Positions 11,668 through 24,464 of a stretch of DNA of 64,000 nt are shown one piece after another. Every line of letters starts with the position of its first letter. Position 1 is the first letter of the stretch. The stretch is from the NCBI GenBank assembly GCA_039519185.1, contig CM076854.1:19205456-19269455 (forward strand), in the 5' to 3' direction. The position numbers and the translations under genes are program-made. This DNA comes from Astragalus membranaceus. Lineage: Eukaryota > Streptophyta > Magnoliopsida > Fabales > Fabaceae. The notes beneath the pieces are model-generated. The model ran no database searches and was not told where the DNA came from. It saw only the letters and a list, made by a program, of their open reading frames with translations.

Positions 11668-12954
11668 TGTTGACTCCCAGTCATATGATGTAAGTTAGGC
11701 ATTTTTAGGACCAATTATGCAGGGTTTTTATTGTATAACAGTCATTATCTGGGATTTAGTTCAGTTTTAGATCATTGTAGTAGGAAGTTCAATTGTAAGT
11801 TATTCCTTCACTTTTGGAGCTAAATGGGACTTGAAGACCTCTTAATTGGTTGTGGCATCTTTCGGCGAACCAGACACTTGCCCGGAAATGCAGCAATCTA
11901 GAGGAATTTTGGTAATCAGAACTTTCTGTCATTCTTCGCGTCGCGACCAGGAGGGTTCGCGACGCGATATGGAGGAATTTTTACAAGCCAGAACTTTCTG
12001 TCATTCTTCGCGTCGCGACCAGGAGGATTCGCGACGCGACCTGGAGCAGTTTTGCGAGACCTGAAGTTTCTGTCATTTGTCGCGACGCGACGGCCACGGG
12101 CCGCGTCGCGATGGTGCGTAAAAATTAGGGTTTTTAAAGCTGTTTCAGCAATTTTGCACTGGACTTCATTTTTGGGAATTGGAGGCACGTTTGGAGCAGC
12201 TGGAGGTGCGAATTTGGAGCCTTCTCACCACTTGGGAACAAGGGATTGAAGGTTCTAAATGTCTTCCTTTATGTTTGTTTTCTATTCTATGTTGGTTTCC
12301 ACCCTTAGGATGATTTGTAACTAATTCTTTAGATTAGGGAGAGATGAATCTCCCAAACCTATCATGTGAACCATTGATTTAGTTAATTCAGTTGTTATTC
12401 GATTTGCTTGTCTAATTACCTATGTTCTTAACGCTTTTCAATTACATATGATAATTGCGATGATCCAGGCTAGTGATTGCATAGGGATATGAATTAGTAG
12501 CTGGAAATTGGGTATTTAGATCACATGCTAGTAATCACCATAGGAATATGTGATAGCTTATGTGAATTCTTATTAATTCTTAATCTTAATGCGTTACCCT
12601 CTGGCACGCCTCACCTAAGGAATTAGGGTAACTCTTAGGGTAATAGGGGTCTTGAGACAAGGAATTGCCCTTGACCTAAATTGGTGAATTGAATCTAGAA
12701 ATTGAATAATTAACTTGAATTGGCTGAGGTTCATGTGATAGGCGAGGTGAGAGGATTCGATCCCTAGTCGTTTTTCTTGCATTATTAATTCACGTTCGTA
12801 TTCTGTTACCAAATACTCGATTAATCAAATATCTACAATCTACGAATTTACAAATTTGCTATTGTTGTCAACGCGCAATCCCTGTGGATCGACCGGTTCT
12901 TACCGATAAATTGTATTACATGCGACAATTGGTACACTTGCCAAATTGTTAACA
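11668..12954 (+). repeat. 3' LTR of the Athila-like element (1287 bp)
   Basis: Starts TGTTGACTCCC and ends CCAAATTGTTAACA, giving TGTTGAC/GTTAACA terminal inverted repeats. The end contains AATCCCTGTGGATCGACC and GGTACACTTGCC, a signature seen at Athila/Tat LTR ends. About 11928-12110 holds three imperfect repeats containing CGCGTCGCGACC and CGCGACGCGA, a CpG-rich palindromic block. Confidence 0.72.
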
Positions 12955-13238
12955 GTGGGCCAAGCCGACGCTACATAAATAGACTTTAGCGTCGGCCAGG
13001 ACGACGCTAGTTAATTCATTGACTTTTTTTATTGACTAAGTAGCGTCGGTTTTAGCGTCGGCCAAGCCCATTCTACAGTTAGCGTCGGCTAAAATTATGG
13101 GACGCTACATTTACCTTCGAACATTTTACCCTCGACACGTGGCCGACGCTACTCCGACGCTAAGTCACTGTTAGAATCCGCTTTTGGCTTGTTAGCGTGG
13201 GCTTTTGGCCGACGCTAAAAGTTGTTTTTCTAGTAGTG
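12955..13238. mobile_element. CACTA family A, right arm
   Basis: Subterminal copies of GCGTCGGCC / CCGACGCTA end at TTTTTCTAGTAGTG (13238), the reverse complement of CACTACTAGAAAAA. The left end is not seen. It may be beyond the Athila-like element if that element inserted into this CACTA. Confidence 0.75.
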
Positions 13239-13830
13239 AGAAAGATGCGCTAAAAGAGGGAAAGCACGAGAGAGAGAGAGAGAAGAGCAAGAAGAGAGCT
13301 TACCGTATATGGAGAAAGAAGAGCTGAGAACGAGAGTTGAGAGTTGAGAGATGAGAACGAGAACTAGCGTTGAGAGTTCAGAGTTCAGAGACGAGGACGA
13401 GGACGGCGATGGCGATGGCGAGGACGAGGACGGCGATGGCGAGGAAGGCGACGAGTGTTGACGGCGTGGATTTGTTTAGAGAGTGAGAGAACGAGAGTGA
13501 CGAGAGTGAGAGAACAAGAGTTCAGAGAGTTAGTATAGGAGAACGCGTGACTTTAGAAATAAAAATGGACCTTTAGCATCGGTTGTTTATACAACCGATG
13601 CTAAATGTATTAGCCATACACATTTAACATCGGTTGTATAAACAACCGATGCTAAATGTTTGCCGCAAGCACTTTTAACATCAGTTGTTTAAACAACCGA
13701 TGCTAAATGTAGGCGCGAAAATTGAAAACTTCCATTTAATTACAAAATTGCCACCGCGTCTACATTTAGCATCGACTGTTCGAACAACCGATGCTAAATG
13801 GTGCTTTCTAAAGTCAATTTTGCACTAGTG
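13239..13830. mobile_element. CACTA family B, right arm
   Basis: Four near-palindromic subterminal units (TTTAGCATCGGTTG ... CAACCGATGCTAAATG) end at TGCACTAGTG (13830), the reverse complement of CACTAGTGCA. A GA-rich stretch with GACGAGGACGG repeats precedes them. Family A appears to have inserted into this element. Confidence 0.72.
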
Positions 13831-13978
13831 TGGATTGGTTTGGTTGTTTCGGATTTTAGCGAGACAAAACATAATTTAAATAGAGTTAAAATTAACAAAT
13901 GGGCATAGGTATTGTTCGTTATCGCAAAACCTAGTCGTGGAGCTGATGTGCATATTTAGTATTCAAAGATGGCTCTTC

Positions 13979-14079
13979 AAAGCGATGACGATGCACGAGC
14001 CATGATCAACACTCATGACCAATCTACATCCGCTGGGCCTATAGAGTTGTATGTCGACACCGTCCGGGGTGTTGACTAG
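13979..14079 (+). pseudogene. MULE transposase N-terminal remnant
   Basis: A 33-codon ATG-initiated frame with LQSDDDARAMINTH and GPIELYVDTV. This resembles the N-terminal segment of plant MuDR-type transposases (SDEDVRxMF ... IELYV). It is too short to be certain, and nothing coding follows. Confidence 0.4.
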
Positions 14080-14216
14080 ATCATTTCCCTTTGTCACGAT
14101 AGACCAAAATAATTGGGCCTATAATCTGTCCTTGAAAAACCCATGGTTCCGCACGTGGAATTTACAACCCATGTATTGTGTTTTAATCAAAATCGTTCAT
14201 TTTTTATCTTATATAT

Positions 14217-15229
14217 AAATCTTGTGGAGTCTTGAGCTCCAATTTGGCGCCAAGACCCCCCTCCCCTCTCACCTCCCTTTTTTTAATCCTCCCACCTCCC
14301 TCTTTTCTTTCTTTATTTTTTTATTTTATAAACCTCCCCCCCCCCCCTCTTCTCCCTCTTTTTTTCTTCATATTTTTATGTAAAGTGTGATTTAGCTAAT
14401 TTATTTTGAGGTACTTTATAGTCCGAAAAATTTGTAATTATTCAAATACACAAAGAAATAATTAGATCTGTAAATACATGAAATATGTTCTCGATAATCG
14501 GGTTTATGAAAAATGAAAATTAATTTCGGGATAAATTATATAAAGTATGATGCTAACGGTGTGTTTTGAGGTACTTTAGATTTCGAAAAAATATTTAATT
14601 AGTTGTTCAAATAGGAAAAGTTTGTTCCTCAATAATCGGTTTGTTGAAATAAAATAGTAATTTTGTAATAAAGCACGTAAAGTGCAATGTTAAACAATGT
14701 GTTTTGTTGTACTTAAGCGGTCGAAAAAAATTAACTATTCAAATATGCAAGGTTTGTTCCTCAATAACCGGTTTGGCAAAAAAAAATCATAACAAAATAT
14801 GTAAAGTACAATGCTAAGTAGTGTCTTTTTTTATGTTTTAGTGTTTGCCAAACAAAAATTCAACTATTCAAATATGCAAAGTTTGTGCCTGAATAACAGG
14901 TTTGCTGAAAAAATATATAATTTCGTGAGAAAATATGTAAAGTATGATGCTAAACATCGTGTTTTGGGGTATTTTAGTGTTTGAAAAAATTGTTAACTGT
15001 TCAAATACTCAAAGTTCATTCCTCATTAAACCGATTTGGTGAAAAAAATAATAATTTTGTGACAAATATGTAAAGCGCGATTCTAAGTAGTGTGCTTTGG
15101 GGTACTTTAGCATTCAAAAGATCTAATGAGACTTTTTCGTATTGCAATTTAAAAATAAATTTTAACAATAAAAGAATTCCGTATTAACTAAAGTTATTGC
15201 CCCGTGCAACGCACGGGTCCACGCACTAG
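14217..15229 (+). mobile_element. non-autonomous Helitron, complete (1013 bp)
   Basis: The 5' end TCTTATATATAAATCTTGTGG is of plant Helitron type. The 3' end has the hairpin CCCGTGCAACGCACGGG (15201-15217) followed by CTAG at 15226-15229. The element lies between A (14216) and T (15230), the AT target expected of Helitrons. The interior is about six imperfect repeats of roughly 140 bp, each with a GGTACTTTAG-like and a TTCAAATATGCAAAGTTTG-like segment. There is no coding capacity. Confidence 0.9.
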
Positions 15230-15441
15230 TTACTGCTAATTGTGTGATAGTCATTTGTGTTGGTTATGTTTGTCTCAGTTGTCGTTCTTTTGTGATTTAC
15301 GAATCTGTTTTTTATCAATAAAATTTCAGCTTTGAATTAGTGTAAATAGACCCTTAAATAATTCATAGTAAACTCAACTTGTAACCCATAGTCACATACA
15401 AAATACAAAAATAAACATTCCAAAAGATTAAAGTCCTAAAG

Positions 15442-15665
15442 CACTACTAGATCCCTCGGTACTTTAATACCGAGTGTAGGCTTTGTGAACGTCACCAAAA
15501 AAACGCTTCTCGTACCTTCTCGTACCTTGGTACCGAGATGGTTCAGTACTTTGATACCGATATCGTCTGGTACATTGGTACCAAATGTGGTTTTTGATAT
15601 CCTACACTAAAGCTAAATTCTGCATGGTACCAATGTATTGAAGTTGTTTGGTATAAGGTACCGAA
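15442..15665 (+). mobile_element. CACTA family C, left terminus
   Basis: Begins CACTACTAGATCCCTCGGTAC and has subterminal repeats of TCGGTACnnnnGTACCGAG type through about 15660. No matching right terminus was found, so it is truncated or its end has decayed. Confidence 0.6.
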
Positions 15666-15789
15666 CAATACTCAGATTCAAAGAAAACAAAAAAAAAAAA
15701 CAAACGCGAAGGAGAAAGGAGGAAAAAGACTCACTGTGAGTTGGTGCTGGTACGACATAGTTGATGTCTGTTCGAGGTGGTGAGAGAGT

Positions 15790-16676
<887 letters not shown>

Positions 16677-17162
16677 TCCCTCTATCCCAAATTATAAATA
16701 ATAAAACTCACTCTATCTTAAGGGACAGACTCGACTAGTACCTATGTTCGATTCTTGATATGATAAAATAAATTGGAGTCAGATTTTTTTTTACCTCCCA
16801 GTTGAACTCCGGTATAGTTAGCTGGGTCCCTTCCTCTGGGTACCAGAGTGGGGTCAAAGACCTCTAAACTAAAAATTATAATTAAAAATGACTCAAATTT
16901 TTTTGTCTCAAATTATAAACAAAAATTGACTATTTTCCAAACCTATTTATCTATGTTGTTCCAAAAATACCCTTACAGTATTCATTGGGTTGGTCTTTTC
17001 CAAAAGAAAATACTAATTCCCGTGAAATATTTTAATTCCAACAAATGGTAAATTGAGAAAAACAACATTTTTTATTAAATTTGAGAATATTAAATATGGA
17101 TAACTAATTTTCTTAATAAATGCGAATTGATGATCATTACTTATAATTTGGGACGGAGAGAG
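16677..17162. mobile_element. Stowaway-like MITE with internal insertion
   Basis: The left end CCCTCTATCCCAAATTATAAATAA and the right end TTATAATTTGGGACGGAGAGAG (followed by TA) are complementary and of Stowaway type. The interior 16715-16870 includes GTTCGATTCTT and a reverse-strand GAGTTCAACTGG, suggesting a SINE-like insertion. The left target dinucleotide has decayed. Confidence 0.6.
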
Positions 17163-17164
17163 TA

Positions 17165-18062
17165 TAATGTTACCGTACATTAATTGCCCAACCATATTAA
17201 TATATGGTCAAATAGGTTCTGAATAGGTAGCTTCATTAGTAAACTTACAAGAGATGCTAAAAAGTGCTAAACGAAATGTTTAAGTCACAAATCCTAGAAA
17301 TTACCATAATTACTGACTTGTTAACATTTGTCCATCTATGGTCAACTAGAATCCCTTGTCTGCCAAAAAAGTTCCTTTTAGGTTAGATTGCTTTATATAT
17401 AACTAAACTGAAAAGAATTATGTCTACATACAATTTTTGCTTGTACTATATAATTACATATATACATATAATTAAGTAGCCTTTGCATGCATGCGTACCC
17501 TTTGCAGGCTGCATCTAAATCTTAATAAATGAAAACATGGTATGCAATATAGATTGTGTAATGTTTAAAGTTAAAGTATTATACATACCCGTACTATAGA
17601 GAATTAAATTATAAGTAGTATTTTGCTCATTCAGTGAAGGAAACAAATAAGAAGAAAACAATATTTGGGTTCCCAAACAGAAGAGATCAGAACAGCACAT
17701 GGAATGACAGACAGACAAACATACCCTGAAATTTAATGACAGTGTGGAAACACAAGGTGAGACAAAAGCACCGTCAGATCCCAACACCGATACACCCTTT
17801 AGAAGACTTTGATTTTGATTAAATGTTTTTTTAAAGTCATTGTTTATGTTTTTAAATTAATACACCCTAATTAAGATCTTTAACTATAGTCTGTCTTCTT
17901 AAGTCCTTATATGGGATACCGGATACACATTTTTTAATTTGCGTAAGTTAGCAAGCTACACATATAGGTGTATTTAACAAATTTTTAGATATAATTTGCT
18001 AACTTACACCAACTAAATTTGAGTGAGTGCATGTTAGCAAATGTATGTAGGGTTCACCATAC
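17165..18062. other. AT-rich spacer
   Basis: No gene or transposon boundary recognised. Confidence 0.5.
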
Positions 18063-18515
18063 ATCTACTTTTGTCTAGATTCAACGAAATGGGTCTTGAC
18101 TAATTTGAAATTCGGTCGGAATGTAAGTAAAGTCTAACGGGTAAATAGTCATTTTGGTTCCGTAATATGTGAGGCATTGTCATGATAGTTCCTGAATGTA
18201 TAAAATTGCAAATATGTCATTTTTTAGTAATTTTAGAGAATCTATTGACCAACAAAAAAAACACATTTGAGAATCAAAATGATCGACCAACAAAAAACAC
18301 ATTTGATGACCACAATAACTCATTAAAGAGACACTTGATCAAGATGTGTTTGCAATTTTGATACATTCAAAGACTATAATGACAACACTTCTACACTCAG
18401 GGACCAAAATGACTGTTTACCCAAAGTCTGGCCTCAATTATTTCCAGCGGGGATTGAACTCGAGTACCGGCCGAAGCCATCCCTTTCGATAGTGCGTTAA
18501 TCACTCACTTAAACT
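18063..18515 (-). mobile_element. SINE, interrupted by a MITE
   Basis: Read on the minus strand: GTGAGTGATTAACGCACTATCG, then the B-box-like GAGTTCAATCCCC, then AGACTTTACTTACATTCCGACC and TTAGTCAAGACCC. The 18139-18422 MITE splits it. The same order recurs at 32005-33205, which supports a dispersed tRNA-derived family. Confidence 0.6.
18139..18422. mobile_element. MULE-type MITE (284 bp)
   Basis: Terminal inverted repeat GGGTAAATAGTCATTTTGGT against the reverse complement of CCAAAATGACTGTTTACCC. Flanks AAAGTCTAAC (18129-18138) and AAAGTCTGGC (18423-18432) match at 8 of 10 positions, an aged target duplication. A related copy is at 33255-35033. Confidence 0.8.
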
Positions 18516-19781
18516 TGGGGTTACATCTGCTTATTTTTGTAATTAGTGCAAATTAGCATGCTACAATTTTGTGTGTACGTATTTCACACATTTTTATTTA
18601 TGAGAGTAGTACTACTAATTTACACCAACTAAAAGCATGCATGAGTGAGTCTATGTTAAAAAAATCTCTATATTATTATTGTTTATTTAATAATGAAAAA
18701 GTAGGTAATAGGTTCCTAAAAATAAGAGGGGCGTGGACATGGCATTGGGTGTTGAAGCCCCTCTATCACAATACGAATGGAACTTGTTCTGTTGAGTTTC
18801 TTGGGTAGTGTTGTTGCAATGCATGCTGAAAGTGAAAACGACAAATACAAAGGGCAAAGAAGAGACATACACACATGTATCTGCACAATTAATATTATTA
18901 ATATATATACTAATATTAATACTATTGGTCAAAAAAAAAATTAATATTAATACTAAGAATAAAATAAGAGGCGTGAGAAAAAGCAGTCAACGTTGGGCTA
19001 ACGTCAGCGGATTAAGTTAAGGAACAAAAGCTGAGAAAAGCCGTCATGTCGCTTACTTTAACGGCTACAACATTTTCAATGTCTTTACTTTTCTCACTAA
19101 TGTTAAAAACAAAGTTAGGGTTTGCGTCAGTTTTTGCTTCTCATAAAATCATAACCATGACGACATCATTATTCTTCTACGTATGGGGCGTGTCTTTTTC
19201 TTCGGGTTTCTGTCTCTAATTAAGAAGAGAAGAGAGCGTGCTATGGTAGTGTCTGTTGTGTAAGTGTAACAAAAAACAGAATCATCAAATCAAATCAAAG
19301 TGGCTGAGGAGACATAGAGACAATGCAAGCCACAATCTTAATTAGTCTATTGGACTAGGAGGAACAATGTCATGTTGATTTGTTTGTTTCTTCTCAATAT
19401 ATGTGTGGGCCATAGTGGGTAGGGACCCCCTGCCCTCTCTCAAAACATACTAGTAGTAGTTTCATGGATAACCTAGGAGTTGGATCATAATCATCACACA
19501 TCTTCATTGCCAATCAATTTGCTCCATTGACTCACTTGTACAAAAGCACACACATCTTCATGAGAATGTTTGTAGAGTTGAAAATGACTACTATGGAGAA
19601 ATAATGCTTTAGCGTGTGTTTGATTTTGTGGTGACAAAAATTGATTTTGAATGAACTAATTTTGCAATTGTTTGGGATGGCGGTGATCATGCTACCGCCA
19701 CCCCACGTTTAACACCACATGATGTGTGTATTGATTGAGAAGCCACAAGTTGTAGCTTAGATAGATGTGGGTTATCACTGT
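18516..19781. other. AT-rich spacer
   Basis: No supported gene. TAATATTAATA-type low-complexity runs lie near 18890-18950. Confidence 0.5.
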
Positions 19782-20113
19782 CAGTGCAATATCTAGGACC
19801 CGGAATTAGGGGGTCAAATATTTTAAAATCACAAATCACTAAAAATATAATTAATAATAAAATCTTTAAATATATTTAATTAAATTAATTATACGACTCA
19901 TAGTTATTCTCATTGCACATGAGAGGGAAAGGAATTGATGTGAATGATTATATGAGTCTGTTATAATATGGATTGGGTGCACATGAGAGGGAGAGGAGCT
20001 TGGGTGCAATTTTTTAGGGTGGGCAAAATATAATTTTTACAAGGTGGCTATTTTTAATTTTATTTTTTGGGGGTGTGCGCTTGACCCCATGATAAAGGGT
20101 AGGTCTACCCCTG
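19782..20113. mobile_element. hAT-type MITE (332 bp)
   Basis: Left end CAGTGCAATATCTAGGACCC, right end GGGTAGGTCTACCCCTG. The 8-bp flanks ATCACTGT (19774-19781) and ATCATTGT (20114-20121) differ at one base. Same superfamily as the copy at 25203-25421. Confidence 0.72.
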
Positions 20114-20121
20114 ATCATTGT

Positions 20122-22023
20122 GATTCAAGAGACATCCAAACACATGTTTTGAATAGAAGTGAGTTGAATATAAAGTAATTTTCATTTCCTAAATTCATGT
20201 AAGTGTTAGTTGAAAAATAAACTCTACATCACACAAAGTTTTTGAATAAAAATTAAAAGAAAATATTTATTTATAAAACATTATTTATTGAATAATCTAA
20301 AACAAACCAACTCAAATTATTGTAGCGTAAAAATAAGTTTATTTCTCTAAAGTGGACTCTCGCAAAGGAAAAAATAAGAAATTTAATCGAGCCACTATGA
20401 ATTTTCAAAGTGGTGAAGTCCACATGAATTTTAATCAATTATAAAGTAGGTGATAGAGAAAGAATGTTATAAAAAATGTTTTTAGCGCTCATTAAATTAC
20501 ACACGTATAGATTATCTAAAAAAAATTACACACGTATAAATCAAGTTATGCAAAGAAGTTGGTTATAAAAGTAATTGAAGTGAGTCTCACTTGGCTACAT
20601 AAGGCTGGAAATGAGTCGAGTTCAGTTGATCTTGGTTCAACGTGGCTCGACTCGATAAGAATCGGGCCGACTCGTAACTCGACTCGAGTTCGACAAGAAC
20701 TTTTTTTCCAGCTCGACTCGGCTCAACTCAAACTCGCAAGCAATTCGGTTCAGTTTGTTAGCTCGGCTCGATCGCAGGAATAAAATGTTACAGAAAATTC
20801 TCTTTTATTGTACTAAACACAAACTTTTATTTTTGATAATACACTAAACACAAACTTAAATCAAGTTTGAATAAATATACTATTATTATTCTCCCTCCCA
20901 AAAAAAAGTCAAACATTGCATTAGTCAAAGTTAGAAGACACGAGGCTCTCATTGAATTAAGTACAAAATGAGACAAATGTAGAAAATCGAGATTGTTTGT
21001 TAAGGTTAAAATAGTAAATAATTGAATCATTCGTGGGAAATGAAGCCGAAGATGTGGCTTCTTAGTTCTTACTGAGCTTCAAGTCACTTCATCAAAGTCT
21101 CAAATCAGAACATATGAAATGTTATGCGCCGCGTGATTCTGTACTTCCACCCGGTATCACTCTCATGCGTCTCATCCAACCATACTTTTTTGTCTCCCAA
21201 TTTACACATTACACAATATGGCCTCATTTATTCATATTCTTCTTTTTTATTTGTTGTACAATTTTGATATCCTACTTCTTTTGGTTTAAAATGCCACGTT
21301 CCGTTTAAAATATAAAAACAAATAACCATTTTTTTATTGTCTAAAATATAATAAAAAAACATTATTTTAAATTTTATTAAATAATCAATTCCAATTTACT
21401 CATAAAGACATTGAAATTAGTTATTTAACAAGATTAAAAGTTTAACTTGTTTCAAAAACAATTTTTTTATTAAATGGTCTATATTTTTAATTAACGACAT
21501 CACAGTCCCAGTAATGTAACTCAGTTAACGATTTAAAAGATATAAAGGAGTTGGAAGAATGAGGTCGAGGCAGGTTTCAAATCCTGGAAACTAACTTTTC
21601 CCTCACCCCTTAACTAAATACTAACCACTAACAATTGTCTATAAAAAAAATTGAACAACGGCACATTTAATTACACCATACAAATAGGAGTAAAATTGGA
21701 ATTGATCATCTAATACGTATTAAAAATATTTTTTTTCTTTTATTTTGGACCAACGAAAACACTTTTTGTTTCCTCTATTTTGGACGTGAGGTAGTATTTT
21801 ATTTTTAAAAATTGAAACCAGCAGAAAGATGAGCACTATAGTAATACTTGTGAAAGTGAAATTAAAAACAACAGTGCATTTCAACGCCTAGAGATGTTCT
21901 CGACGGAGTCAATTGTGAATTGACAATTATTTTTAAAATTCTAGCATTGCTGGTTGAAATTGATAATGCACTGCTATATAAAACAATCGTAAAGATATTG
22001 ATAAGTACCAAACTGATGATAAA
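20122..22023. other. AT-rich spacer with a CTCGACTCG-rich repeat
   Basis: Between about 20605 and 20780 are repeated GAGTCGAG/CTCGACTCGG words, typical of the termini of a common plant MITE (GGCTGnAAATGAGTCGAG...). Its exact ends cannot be fixed. The rest shows no gene. Confidence 0.45.
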
Positions 22024-22032
22024 TTAAAAAAA

Positions 22033-24455
22033 GGCTAAATTATAGTTTTGGTTTTTTTATTTTCAAAAATTCAGACACTTGGTTCCCTTATTTTAAAACT
22101 CAGGCATTCAGTCCCCTTATTTTAAAAAATTCAAATATTTAGTCCAAAGAGGGGTTTTTCAGTTTTTGCTGCTGACTTGGATGCTTGACAACAATATAAA
22201 GCTGATGTGGCACTCATTAAATGACGTGGCAGCTGATACAACTTGCACACATGTGTGCCACGTCATTTAATGATCCACGTGTACATGCCATGTCAGATAA
22301 AAATAATTTAAAAAATTATAAAAGTTTATTTTATTAATAAAATATTAAAACAAACAAATAGATAAATAACAAAATCAAAACAGAACTAAACCATGCTGTT
22401 CCCAACTCATTCTCTCCTTCACGATCTTCTATCCTTCTTCTTCATCGCCTCTTCTTCTTCATCTTCTTTATCTTTTCCCACTCTCTTCTCTTCTTCCTCT
22501 CATCTCCTTCTCTTTCTCTTCATCAGATTCAACACAAAATTAAAGGAACAACAACCAAAAGATTCAACACGAAACTCTATTCACTACAAAAATTACTGGT
22601 ATTAGCGACGGCCATTAGCGAGGGACTTGTTGTCCCTCGCAAAAACTGCGATTAGCGACGGCTTTAGCGAGGGCATAAGGCTGTTAATTTTTTTGCGATT
22701 AGCGACGGCTTTAGCGACGACAATGCCCTCGCAAATTTTAAGCCCCTCGCTAATTCCCTCGCTAAATTTTCTGTTTCAGATGATGGGACTCAGCGCAGTG
22801 GTTGGTAAATGTGCAGAAATTAGCGAGGGACAGTTCCCTCGCTAAATTTAACTTTTCAGATGATGGGACAGTTCCCTCGCTAATTCCCTCGCAATTTTTT
22901 TTCTTTTTTTCTTTAAAACCGTTTACACGCTCCCTCTTCTTTCTCACTCACTCACTCTTCACCCTTCCTCTTCCCTTCCTCTTCCTCTACTCTCCACCAC
23001 CACACAACCACCACCACCATCATCACCACCTCCTCTCACACTCTTCTTCTCTCTTCACTCTTCCAACACCACCACCACCACATACCTCCTACCACTCTCA
23101 CTCACTCTCTCTTACTCTTCACCACCACCACCACTCTCACTCTTCTCTCTCTCTCTCTCTCTCTTCTCCTTCTCTCTCTACTCTAAACCACCCATCACCA
23201 CCACCACCACCACGCCACCACCACACCACCACCACCACACATCACCACAAAATTAATAATATAATATAATATTCATTAATTAATAATAAATATATATAAA
23301 AAAACAAGTCATTCAACACGGGACACGTGTCATTTTTTTTTGAAAACTGCAGTCATTAGCGAGGGAACTAGCGAGGGAACAGTCCCTCGCTAATTCCTGC
23401 GCATTTACCAACCCCTGCAACTGAGTCCCATCACCTGAAAAGCTGCAGTTATTAGTGAGGGAACTAGCGACGGCATAGTCCCTCGCTAATTAGCGAGGGA
23501 TCCAAATTCCCTCGCTAATCTCAATAGCGAGGAGGGATTCTGCGAGGGAACTGGTCCCTCGCTAATTCCCTCGCAAATGACGCTTAGCGACGGTTTTATG
23601 TCATTTTGCGAGGGAAATGTCCGTCGCTATTGGCTAATTTTTTTGTAGTGATTTCTGGAATTAGAGGAACAACAATCAGATTCAACACGAAATTAAAGGA
23701 ACAACAACCAGAAGATTCAACACGAAACCCTATTTCTGGAATTAGAGGAACAACAACCAGAAACCCATGATCTTTCTCCTTTTTGTTGATTGTTCATTAT
23801 CCCCAAATCTCAAAACCTAATCTTTCTTCTTCTTCTTGTTGATTCTTCTTCATGTAATAAATAAATAAATAAAAGATCAATTGAAAATAGCAGAAGAAAA
23901 TAAGAAACAAAAACTAGAGTTTATGAGAAGGTTCTCGATGGGGGAGAGGAATAGAAAAATATGAAAAGGAAAGCTAAGCTCACTGAGAGAAAAAACGAAA
24001 GCAGAGCATAAAAGAGGGGAAAAGAATGATTTTGAGGGAAGATAAAAGAGGAAAGCAAAATAGATGAGGGAGACGGAGGTGCGAGAGGAAACCCAGATTT
24101 TCTGGGTTTTGGGATGAACATGGCGTGGGGTGCGAGGGGTGAAGAAGAAAGGAAAGTTGCGAACTTTAATCCTGATTTTCTGATTTAATTTTGTTGTTTA
24201 TTTTTTGTTTTAATATTTTATTAACAATTTAAATTATTTTAGTATTAGGTGGCATGTACATGTGGATTAAATGAATGCCACGTCAGCTTTATTTTTTAGT
24301 CAAGCATCCAAGTCAGCAAAAAAAAACTGAAAAACCCCTCTTTGGACTAAATGTCTGAATTTTTAAAATAAGGGGACTAAATGTCTGAGTTTTAAAATAA
24401 GGGGACCAAATATCTGAATTTTTGAAAATATAGGGACCAAAACTATAATTTATCC
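22033..24455. mobile_element. MULE with long TIRs, host to a CACTA
   Basis: The left end GGCTAAATTATAGTTTTGGT and the complement of the right end ACCAAAACTATAATTTATCC match. The arms remain complementary for about 200 bases (TTAGTCC, AATAAGGGGACTAAATG motifs). The 9-bp flank TTAAAAAAA is identical at 22024-22032 and 24456-24464. With the 1069-bp CACTA at 22582 and its duplicated ATT removed, the element is about 1.35 kb. No transposase is visible. GATTCAACACGAAAC...AACAACAACCAG repeats occur around the CACTA. Confidence 0.88.
22582..23650. mobile_element. CACTA family D, complete (1069 bp)
   Basis: Termini CACTACAAAAATTACTGG and the complement of CTAATTTTTTTGTAGTG. Target duplication ATT at 22579-22581 and 23651-23653. 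Subterminal TTAGCGAGGGA / TTAGCGACGG repeats lie on both arms. The middle is a long CT/CCACCA pyrimidine tract (about 22920-23250), probably the leader left over from a deleted transposase gene. The ORF over this tract is low-complexity. Confidence 0.95.
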
Positions 24456-24464
24456 TTAAAAAAA

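Larger units (their letters stand above)
9394..12954 (+). mobile_element. 3' half of an Athila-like LTR retrotransposon
   Basis: The Tekay insertion cuts this element at 9393. What remains is an ORF at the position where Athila-group elements carry their third ORF, a long untranslated stretch, the polypurine-like AAGTTTGGGGTTG at about 11655-11667, and an LTR. AAGTTTGGGG motifs at about 11030-11070 and the phrase GCTTGAGGACAAGCAAAAG before the LTR are typical of Athila/Tat elements. The 5' half should continue beyond the left end of the window, past the Tekay element. Confidence 0.72.

Noticed and set aside
22802..23269. 155-residue His/Pro/Ser/Leu-rich ORF
   Set aside because: It is the pyrimidine-rich CCACCA leader of CACTA D and has no protein-like composition.
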